A stretch of DNA of 64,000 nucleotides. Origin: Isoperla grammatica. Taxonomy: Eukaryota; Arthropoda; Insecta; Plecoptera; Perlodidae. The stretch spans positions 54,732,221-54,796,220 of the forward strand of contig OX246740.1 in assembly GCA_945910005.1 (NCBI GenBank), in the 5' to 3' direction. Below, piece by piece: positions 56,178 through 64,000 of the stretch. Every line of letters begins with the position of its first letter. Positions within the stretch are counted from its first letter, which is position 1. A model generated the notes under the pieces. The model was not told the DNA's origin. It saw only the letters and a list, made by a program, of their open reading frames with translations, and ran no database searches. Position numbers and translations under genes: made by a program.

Positions 56178-56475
56178 CTGGGCCCGGGGAAGAATAGGCC
56201 CAGAGTGACTCTGCTAGTCGTAAGAGGCGACAAAAGGAGACCCTGCCCCCCCCCCCCCCCCACTGTCCCACTGAAGATTTCTCCTCCCACATGGCCCTGC
56301 CCCTCCCTTGCTGGACTCCCGTATAACGAACCACGCGACGTACAATGGATCTGATTCGGATCTGGCTTTATTCTTCATCATCATCTTTCTCATCTTCATT
56401 ATCACCCGCTCATCGTCTCGATTGGCCATAGTTGCGAAAATATGAGACGTTAAGCCCCATTAATCAATCATCATG
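56178..56475 (+). mobile_element. SINE with a different head and the SINE B tail
   Basis: This ~298-bp insertion in the right fold-back arm is flanked by AAATT on both sides (56173-56177 and 56476-56480). The 5' part (CTGGGCCCGGGGAAGAATAG, CTCTGCTAGTCGTAAGAGGC) has no obvious tRNA boxes. The last ~90 bp (CGCTCATCGTCTCGATTGG, GTTGCGAAAATATGAGACG, AAGCCCC) match the SINE B tail. A C17 run lies inside. Confidence 0.8.
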
Positions 56476-57498
56476 AAATTTGTACGTAAATGGTACGTCA
56501 TATAAAAATACCTGTATATGAATGTTATGAAGAATTTTACAATGAATATTTTTTGTCATGTTAGATTTTGTCATAAATAGTGCGGTTATGAAGATAAATT
56601 GCCAAAACCACCTGTCGTGGCAGCCATTTTGTTTTTTACATGCAACTTGTAAACGCCTATCATTGGAGCTTGGCACCATCAAAATTATTATGTTATAGGC
56701 TTAAAGGAAGAGATTGAGACTACTCCCTAAGGTCACAGGTTTTTCATCAAGAAGCGAACGTGAGCCAAGTTTTGTACATTTGAGTATAGATGCACATACA
56801 CAAATTAAATTTGTACGTACGTAGTACTTCCTATAAAAATACTTAAGTATTGCGTTTGTGTAGAATTTGATTGGAAATAATTTTTGTCATTATACGTTTT
56901 GCCCTTAAATCTACGGTTGTAAAGATAAATAGGAAAAACATCTTGAGAGTCAGCCATTTTGCTTTTTATGTATAACTTGTAAATGCCTATTACTGGAGCT
57001 TGGCACCAACCAAATTATTATTCTACAACTCAAACGAAGAGAGAACTATACTTTTCTTTCGAAATAGTACAATATTATGATTGTCAAAATTGTATACGTG
57101 TGTAAATATGTTTGTAATAGTTTGAAAATATATAGTTTTTCCATGGTTTTATATATTGAGAATATCTTAATGTTATACTTAATTGCCGATAACTTTAGCA
57201 CTATGTACCGTACATGAATAATTCTTACATCACAATATTTGCCAATTGCCTACCAATATATTTTATTGTGATCATTTTTGCTGTCAGACCAACCGTTTGA
57301 CCGTAATTGAGCAATATTCAATGCAATGTGTAGTCAAAATTGGAGGCGCCGCCCCCGCCCCCAGTCGCGGATATCGCTCTGGCACCAAAGTGCGCTAAAT
57401 ACTATGGGACCTCGTGAACACATTGGTATATGGTGCTGTACTCTTTCCTCGAAATTGCACAGAACTATGATTGTCGACACTTTGATGCTGGACTAATA

Positions 57499-57645
57499 GG
57501 TTGGAATTCATAGTCGGCCCCTACACCTAGGGGCGCCCATTGTTACCAAGGTAACAATTGTTTGCATGTTATTTCCCATAAACAAAACAAATCCATACCA
57601 ACAATGGGTGCCCCTAGGTGTAGGGGCCGACTATGAATTCCAACC
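57499..57645. mobile_element. M2 TIR element, copy 3 (best preserved)
   Basis: 147 bp with TIRs GGTTGGAATTCATAGTCGGC extending to about 45 bp, nearly perfect, and an ATA repeat on both sides (57496-57498 and 57646-57648). It lies exactly at the right edge of the fold-back. Confidence 0.9.
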
Positions 57646-58726
57646 ATAAGCCCCAACAATTTAAGGTGAAGGTATCTAGGTAACTTAACATTTTTAAATG
57701 AAGTTTTTTTGATGAAGGTTGATAAACATTGATATTTTATCTGCAAAAAGTGGGTTTAAAAAAATTACACTTTTATTTTTTACGTGTACCGATAGTTTTA
57801 AAAGTCTTTACGTTTATGTAATTCAACCTCTAGACCATATTTGTCAAGTACACGAAAATGTAGTATGCTATAGGTTGCTATCTGAGGAATGATGGAATAC
57901 AATTTTGGAACACTAATATGTGACCAGTTTTTTTTAATGAATTTTTTTGTGTCCCGGTGAAAAGGCACTTGAGTATATGCTGTTTTTACTATTCCATAAC
58001 TTAATTATGAAAAGAGTCACTTTCAAGAAATAAAGTGAATATCATGCGCTCGACCCTTATCTTCCCAAAATGCTTGCAGTCTCAAGCCTACGTAAAAAAC
58101 CTTTCGAGTGTTGGTGATTTACGTACACGGATGTAAAGCGCACCAGTTTGCTCGTGTCGCAGTCCAGCCGTAACTACTTTACGGGTCTAGACAGGTAATT
58201 TGCGCAATGAAATTGTCTCCTTGTGTCCTAGCACCGCTCAACAGTAGATTAGAACGCAAATGTACAGATTAAATCCAAGTATTGGGGGGAAACATGACAC
58301 CCAGTAAGCGGAGCGGCGCCTTGCCAGGCGTGACCTTGCTTTGACCAGACGAGCCAGCGCTCGACTGAAATCAGAACGAAGCGCGCGGAGGTCGGTCGGA
58401 GTTGCGGAAGTGGGGGGGAGGAGGGGTACACTTCATACGTCACACATACACATTTACAAGTAACTCCCAGCAAAAGTGTTTTTTTCAGGGGGGGTAGATT
58501 CACCTTAAGTGCCCACATTTCGGTTGGGTATTCATTTTTGGGTACTCACATGCATAACTTTGTAAACGTTACAACAAATTAACTCATACACACACACCCA
58601 CGAGCGCAAGTCATAATATATCCTAGATCTATGTGTTCTCCGCCTCTAGCTAGAGCAGCTTACATTGAGACCGTAATCGATTTGTTGCACACTGACAAAG
58701 TTATCAATAAGCAGTAGTATAATTAT
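57646..58726. other. No gene recognised
   Basis: AT-rich; no supported frame or repeat. Confidence 0.45.
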
Positions 58727-58734
58727 TATTGTAC

Positions 58735-59983
58735 CAGTGGCGTAAAGGAGACCCCCGCCGTCCCCGCGAAGCGGGGGCCCGCTGTGTAAGGGGGCCCGGC
58801 TCGCCTGACGTACAGATCTTGTTTTTTCGTCATAAAATTTCAAATTTGGTCGATTTGGACCTATTCTTCTCCAAGGCCATACGGGGGAGAAAGTTGGAGG
58901 AATGGGACAAATTTGAAGGAATATATTTAAATTGGCTTATGGGTGCAATTATTGTAAAACGTAAATTATTGTCTTCAGCTATAAATTATTTTCGATAACG
59001 CCTGTTACTGCATGAAAACCTCATAAAATTCGCCGTAAAACTAAATACTACGAAAATTCGCTCTAAGAGCTGGGGCATTGCCCCAGGTCCCGTGCGATGT
59101 CCACCAGTGAAGAGATCTTGGAATGTTACCGCACGCGGGGGTCAGAACCCCCTGACCCCTCGGTCAGGGGGTTCTTCTTTTCTCTCGTCTTATACGGTCA
59201 GCCCTGCCTATATTATGAGGACCTATAAACTATTGAATTAAAACCTGAATATATTGAATCTTCATATTCCCTAGGCCAAATACTACCTCGGGCCCAGACG
59301 GGGGAAAACTATCATATTATATCTTGTATGTCATTAACCGATTCTGAAACGTGTTTACAGGCCTATAAAACGTCATATATGAAGAAAAAAATTAGCCTTC
59401 GGTGAATTGACCTCCGCCGGCTGAGACTTTCGCCCCAGACCTCCTACATGCTTAGCATGTTCCACCCTCCACTCCTCCACTTTGAATTCCTCGATATGCC
59501 ACTAGCCGTTATGCTATTTCTCACTATTCTGGCCAAAGTCCCCCACTGCAAATCAGATTCGTTACTTAGTGGGTAGACTCTAAATGTGAATTTATTTAAT
59601 TATTTACCGAAAAATCATTTTCGGATTTTAAAATAATAAAAAAAAAACAAGCCTAATTGAGGAGGAGCACTGCTGCATTCCTCAAGACAGTTTTAACGCT
59701 TTCTCAGTATTATAGGCCAACTCAGTATAGAGTGTGAACTGTGAGCCGGCCAACCAGTTGAACACGGACGCCATAACTGAAACATTGGCTTGGAAGTCAC
59801 AGGAATTCTCGTCACCGAGACTGCTTCTTGTGATATTACTAATTTTCAGATGACTGTGTGGGGGTATTAGAGCTTTCAAAGTTAATTTCGTTATGTAATC
59901 GATTTGGCTCATAATTAAACCCATATAGGGGGGCCCGAAATGATTCTTGCGGGGGGGCCCGGGCCATTTTCGTTACGCCACTG
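58735..59983. mobile_element. hAT-type element, 1249 bp, non-autonomous
   Basis: It begins CAGTGGCGTAA and ends with the perfect reverse complement, flanked by an exact 8-bp duplication TATTGTAC (58727-58734 and 59984-59991); CAGTGGCGTA-type ends are common among hAT elements. Interior: GC-rich ends (GCGGGGGCCC), a strong hairpin AACCCCCTGACC / GGTCAGGGGGTT near 59141-59175, and AT-rich DNA. No transposase is recognisable; the 89-codon frame at 58729-58998 extends into the flank and is not supported. Confidence 0.92.
59535..59604 (+). repeat. ~70-bp repeat shared with 61387-61453
   Basis: AAAGTCCCCCACTGCAAATC and GTGGGTAGACTCTAAATGTG are present in both places with few changes. This copy lies inside the hAT element; the other lies outside any recognised element. 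Confidence 0.8.
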
Positions 59984-59991
59984 TATTGTAC

Positions 59992-60175
59992 ATTGGATTG
60001 GTAATAGGCCTACACTGTTAATTTTCTTTACAAATGCGTTGCAGTATATCACTACATTATTAATTTAGGCATTTTATGTTTTCATGATGTTATCAAGCAA
60101 CTGGTAAGCAAACGAGAGCCTATGCCAAAATCAGTAAACATGCACATCTGTTTGTAAAATAATTAGTATTTTTCC
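59992..60175. other. Short AT-rich spacer
   Basis: Nothing recognised. Confidence 0.4.
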
Positions 60176-60422
60176 GTAGGAATACCCCTTATAGGGTGCA
60201 CACCAGCTCTACCTGATGTGCCCCTCTGCAGATGACTGAAGTTAGGTTATTAGGGTGTTTGGATAGTGAAAAGGATTGTCATAGGGCTAACAGTAGGACT
60301 CATTCCCAGCATTTGCTTTGACGACTGAGGGAAACCTCGGAAAAACCTCAGGACTGCCGGTAATCGAACCGGCGACATCCCGAATTAGAGTCTCGCGTTT
60401 TACCGCTGAGCCACCTCTATCG
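60176..60422 (-). mobile_element. SINE A, minus-strand copy
   Basis: The reverse complement has GAGGTGGCTCAGCGGTAAAA (A box), CCGGTTCGATTACCGG (B box with one change), the GAGGTTTTTCCGAGGTTTCC body and the GGGCACATCAGGTAGAGC tail, with the same overall order as 52134-52396. Confidence 0.9.
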
Positions 60423-61680
60423 GTTGTCTCTAAAGGAATTTGGGGAACGTATCAGCATAATATTTAAAAATATAAATACAAATCTAACACAAGTATCATA
60501 CGCAAACATTCTCTGAGACACACGAGATCGGGTTCTTGACATGCATATCACTTTTCACGTACATAATACTATGGAGTTCTTCACGTAATATTCCTCAACA
60601 ACAAGCTCATTTAGCGGTCCGATGATGCGCTTGGGACGCAGGTCGTAGCATATCCCTTTAATTTTTAAGGAACGGAGGTTCGAATCCCGCAATAGAATGT
60701 GATTGGCATTGCTCTTCTCGAGCTCTTCATGCGTTTATAGCGTAATTAACAAAATATAACATCACTGGAAGTACTATTTCAAATCACATTATCTAGACAA
60801 ATTAAAAACGATAACAAATTTTTCGTAGACGACTACCAGCCCATAGTAAATCAATGTTGCTACCTAATTGTTTTCATTTTCCATACAACATACAACATAC
60901 CAAGCAACTAGATTCGAATGCGTGCCATGGCATGCACTGATAAAAATGATCTGTTAGATTACTTTTAAAAAAAACAAGGAAACTAGCATGCATATAAAAC
61001 TTTGTTAAACATACCCTGTATTCTTTAGTAAATTTACAAAGCAAATGCCAGTTGAAAATACTAAGTACTTATTAGTAATAGTACTAAGTAATTAGTTGTA
61101 TTATTACAAGCTATTCACATGTAATACATACAAAGAAAGTAGTAACATTACCAACAATTCACCTGTAAGAGATACAAAATATTTATATGTAATGGTACTT
61201 GCTACTCATATGTAATAGATACAAAAAAGTAGTAAAAAGTAGTAATAGCACTATCAATATTTAATATTAGACGCATACCCTTTCTTGGAAGGACTTAAGA
61301 TTGAGCATACGACAGAAAAGCGTATCCTATTCAGTTATAAAAACTGATTTACAAAGCCTACAGGGTTGGTTTAGTCACTTTAAATTAAAGTCCCCCACTG
61401 CAAATCAGTTTACTTACTGAGTGGGTAGACTCTAAATGTGAATTTATTTTATTTTTTTATTTATTGTATATTATACATTTAATATATTAGTAATTGACTA
61501 AGGAAATAACTGTTGAAGATACATAATATTTATTTTTTATAATACTTAACTATTAATGTGTAACGGATACATATTTTCTTGGAATAATACTTCAAAATTT
61601 CTTACACGTTATAGAATAGATCGAATAATAATGACATAGGTATTAGATTAGATTATTATAAAAATAAAACAAATAAATAA
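60423..61680. other. No gene recognised; tRNA-like fragment
   Basis: GGAGGTTCGAATCCCGCAA at about 60676-60694 looks like a tRNA T-arm or SINE B box, with CGCTTGGGACGCAGGTCGTA upstream. Not a confident tRNA gene. The 61387-61453 stretch repeats 59535-59604. Otherwise AT-rich. Confidence 0.45.
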
Positions 61681-61681
61681 C

Positions 61682-61719
61682 AGCAATAATAATAATTATA
61701 ATTATAATAATACTAATAG

Positions 61720-61760
<41 letters not shown>

Positions 61761-61788
61761 TAATATTAATAATAATAATAATAATAAT

Positions 61789-61790
<2 letters not shown>
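61682..61790 (+). repeat. (TAA)n-rich repeat, left copy
   Basis: Begins AGCAATAATAATAATTATAA and includes ACTAATAGTATAATAAT; the same specific start recurs at 63005, on the other side of the LINE insertion. Confidence 0.9.
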
Positions 61791-61822
<32 letters not shown>

Positions 61823-63004
61823 CTGTACACCTTGTTCCAACATTGTCAGGTAAGGGGGTGTTGCCACCAAATACTAGGGCATTCAGGAATCAGCACCAGT
61901 CTGCCAGTCTTGATGCATCATCTTCTTCATCTCCTTCAGCTCCTAATCACCAATTGTTCTCCTCCCTCTCCTTTCGTCCAGCCAGCTCTCTCCATCTAGC
62001 TCTGTCCTCCCACCATCTCTCCAACTCAACCACCGTCCATTCTTCTCCTCTTGCTTCCACGTCCTGTATTATTTGGTCCAGCCATCTGTCCCGTGGTCTT
62101 CCTACTCTTCTCTTCTTATAAGTTTTCTCAAATGTCTGTCTTGGTATGCTCTTTTCATTCATTCTCTTAAGGTGGCCAAACCATTTTAATCTGTCTCTCC
62201 CCATTTTAAACATCAGACTCTCCACTCCTACCTTTTTTCTTATTTCACTGCTTCTGACTCTGTCCATTTTTGATATTCCAGCCATACTGCGGATAAATTT
62301 CATTTCGGCCGCTTGTATCTTACTATCTTCCTTCCAGCCTGTTGTCCACGTTACTGCCCCGTAGGTCAATATAGGGACATAATACAGCTTATATAATAGT
62401 TGTTTGCACGCAAGTGGAAAGTGTTCATCCCATAAGAGCTTTCTTATCTTCTGGTAGAAACCATCTGCTATTTTTATTCTTCTTTCTATTTCACTTCCTA
62501 TCTTTGCTTTACTAGTCATTAAACTACCCAGGTATGGGAATTCTTCTTTCGCTTTAAGTTCTTCACCTCGTAATGTTATTATATCTCCCTTATTCTTCTT
62601 CCGCCTTTGTACCACTACTGACTCACTCTTTGTCTCACTCACTCGCATTCCATACTTATTTGTCTCCTTATCCCACATGTCAACCTTTTTTTGTACTTCT
62701 TCTTTTGTGTCCCCCCATGTCACAATGTCATCTGCATATATCAACGTTCTTGTATCTTGTTCTTTTTCCGGTTCCACTTTCCGAAGTATTTGGTCCATTA
62801 TCACATTGAACATTATTGGTGACAAGACACTCCCTTGTCTAACACCAGTATTAATACTGAACCAATCTGTGTACCCACTGCTCGTTTGTACTCGACTTTC
62901 ACATTTTGAGTACATACTTTGTATCCTTTCTATCAACCTCTCGCCCACTTGTTTTACCCTCAAACTCTCCCACACTCTTTCTCTTGGTAAGTGGTCATAC
63001 GCTT
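61791..63004 (-). mobile_element. 5'-truncated LINE inserted in (TAA)n
   Basis: On the minus strand it starts inside the reverse transcriptase motif A (AYDHLPRERVW) at 63004 and ends in a poly(A) tail (T30 on the plus strand, 61791-61820). Flanking (TAA)n segments of about 109 bp begin identically on both sides, so the insertion created or sits within a long duplicated target. Confidence 0.9.
61947..63002 (-). CDS. LINE reverse transcriptase C-terminal part (RTE-like, tentative), truncated
   Basis: The frame runs from the truncation to a stop at 61947. In order: AYDHLPRE (remnant of motif A), INTGVRQGSVLSPIMFNVIMD (motif B; key part VRQGSVLSPIMFN), YADD (motif C), KYGMRVSETKSE (motif D), then FPYLGSLMTS, PILTYGAVTW, WFGHLKRMNEKSIPRQ and GRPRDRWLDQI. 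The last two are typical of the C-terminus in RTE-related and allied LINEs; clade assignment is tentative. There is no proper ATG: the usable first codon near the conserved region is GTG. About 340 residues remain of a protein usually about 1000 long; the endonuclease is missing. Confidence 0.9.
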   Translation of the reverse strand, partial: AYDHLPRERVWESLRVKQVGERLIERIQSMYSKCESRVQTSSGYTDWFSINTGVRQGSVLSPIMFNVIMDQILRKVEPEKEQDTRTLIYADDIVTWGDTKEEVQKKVDMWDKETNKYGMRVSETKSESVVVQRRKKNKGDIITLRGEELKAKEEFPYLGSLMTSKAKIGSEIERRIKIADGFYQKIRKLLWDEHFPLACKQLLYKLYYVPILTYGAVTWTTGWKEDSKIQAAEMKFIRSMAGISKMDRVRSSEIRKKVGVESLMFKMGRDRLKWFGHLKRMNEKSIPRQTFEKTYKKRRVGRPRDRWLDQIIQDVEARGEEWTVVELERWWEDRARWRELAGRKEREENNW

Positions 63005-63042
63005 AGCAATAATAATAATTATAATTATAATAATACTAATAG

Positions 63043-63102
<60 letters not shown>

Positions 63103-63116
63103 CATAATCATAATCA

Positions 63117-63170
<54 letters not shown>
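63005..63170 (+). repeat. (TAA)n-rich repeat, right copy
   Basis: Same start as 61682 and longer, with a short TCA/TAA mix near 63101-63120. It directly abuts the LINE frame beginning at 63170. Confidence 0.9.
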
Positions 63171-63171
<1 letters not shown>

Positions 63172-64000
63172 TGGAGTAATGGACGAAGAAGACATATACA
63201 AATATCTAGGATTTGCGCAGGCTAAACGAATTGATCATAAACTGATGAAAAGTAAACTAATTTCTGCATACAAGAAACGAATAGGATCCATTTTAAAAAC
63301 ACAACTAAATGGTAAAAACAAGATCAAAGCAATCAACACTTATGCTATACCGGTACTTACATATTCATTTGAAATTATTAACTGGACACAGACAGAACTT
63401 CATGCCCTAGAAATTCTCACCCGCACAACATTCACCAAATACAGAAGTCATCACCCTAAGTCAGCAATAGAACGAGTGACTCTACCCAGAGAAAAAGGGG
63501 GAAGAGGCTTGATTGATTTAAACAATTTATATTATAAACAAATTGAAATTCTAAGAAAGTACTTTTATACAAAATGCCCACATTCACAACTTCATAGAGC
63601 TATAGTATCGGCAGACAAGTCGCTTTCTCCCCTCAATTTAAATGACGGAAATTTAAACTTGCTCCAAAAACTTAATTCTGACACAGCAAAAGAGATCAGA
63701 ATATCAGAAAAGACGTTACATAGCAGACATTATAAAGAACTTCATAAGGATAGCGTCGATAGAGTAGCATCGAACAAATGGTTGACGTCCGGGGACATTT
63801 TCAGCGAAACAGAGGGATTTATGATCGCTATTCAAGATAAAGTAATCAAGACTAACAATTACAAAAAACACATACTGAAAGACGTCACAGTGGAAGATAA
63901 ATGTAGAAAATGTAATATGAACGGCGAAACAATTGAACATATCGTATCTGGGTGCAAAATGCTTTGTGAAACAGATTATCTTCATAGGCATAACCAAGTT
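63170..64000 (+). CDS. R4/Dong-like LINE polyprotein, partial, runs off the window
   Basis: A continuous open frame without a stop runs to the last base; an ATG at 63179 gives 274 codons, but the true start is lost to 5' truncation. The region after the reverse transcriptase core shows YKYLGFAQ, INTYAIPVLTYSFEIINW, FTKYRSHHPKSAIERVTLPR and GGRGLIDL. A C-terminal CCHC motif (CRKCN...TIEHIVSGC) follows near residue 255. This arrangement belongs to R2/R4-type LINEs, which use a restriction-enzyme-like endonuclease placed downstream, here outside the window. The best fit is the R4/Dong group. It begins directly at (TAA)n, a target reported for Dong-type elements. Confidence 0.85.

Larger units (their letters stand above)
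52782..57495. repeat. Large fold-back element with repeat-built arms
   Basis: The left arm (52782-55655) and right arm (56005-57495) are inverted copies with a ~350-bp loop. Removing the LINE (53474-55015) and SINE (56178-56475) leaves arms of about 1.2-1.3 kb. The outer part of each arm is unique-looking, including a GC-rich GGGGGCGGGGGCGGCGCC block. The inner part is tandem ~330-bp units with AGCTCCA-TAATAGGCGTTTAC, AAAACAAAATGGCTG and TCAATCTCTTC. The left arm has ~120 bp near 53185-53310 that the right arm lacks. No protein is encoded by the arms. The design resembles Drosophila FB-type fold-backs, but homology is not claimed. Confidence 0.85.

Noticed and set aside
60676..60694. Possible tRNA gene (GGAGGTTCGAATCCCGCAA)
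   Set aside because: A T-arm is visible, but no proper D-arm, anticodon arm and acceptor stem can be folded around it; likely a tRNA-derived remnant. The same holds for 25268-25300.

Overview
This window looks like non-coding, repeat-dense DNA from an arthropod, most likely an insect. The main clues are a roughly 500-bp array of TTAGG (the canonical insect/arthropod telomere repeat), tRNA-derived SINEs, a copia element of Drosophila type, several clades of non-LTR retrotransposon, many short terminal-inverted-repeat (TIR) elements, and an AT-rich background with no long host reading frames. The species cannot be fixed from the sequence. A 200-base run of N marks an assembly gap.

Left part (1-18 kb): a family of ~310-bp TIR elements (called M1 here, six copies in the window), a second family with a CCTAGGGG-bearing TIR (M2, three copies plus an older relative it is nested in), a telomere-like hairpin, and a nearly complete copia retrotransposon (7780-12511, minus strand). 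The copia has identical 174-bp LTRs, an initiator-tRNA-Met-type primer site and one frame break between its integrase and reverse transcriptase parts. It sits in the loop of a pre-existing inverted repeat. Next to it lie a separate 170-bp perfect-looking hairpin bounded by (TA)n and, at 12986-15062 on the minus strand, a cluster of splice-site-bounded open segments: the only plausible host gene (or decayed gene) in the window.

Middle part (18-52 kb): a SINE inserted in another SINE with an 8-bp target duplication, a tandem 313-bp duplication, an interstitial TTAGG array (31836-32342) that abuts a 98-bp satellite (32423-34535) with a 497-bp higher-order period, old dispersed repeats, a non-autonomous hAT element with CGATATCG subterminal repeats (48202-48645), and two further tandem repeat blocks (281 and about 316 bp).

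Right part (52-64 kb): a ~4.7-kb fold-back structure whose arms are made of ~330-bp repeats, interrupted by a 5'-truncated Jockey-like LINE (exact 8-bp target duplication), a SINE, and an M2 element at its right edge; then a 1.25-kb hAT-type element with a perfect 8-bp duplication, a minus-strand SINE, a 5'-truncated LINE inserted in (TAA)n, and the start of an R4/Dong-like LINE reading frame that runs off the window end directly after (TAA)n.

No complete host gene is recognised. The genes present are those of mobile elements; the short elements depend on proteins supplied from elsewhere. Much of the history can be read from nested insertions: the copia, the Jockey-like LINE and the SINEs are younger than the inverted repeats they interrupt.
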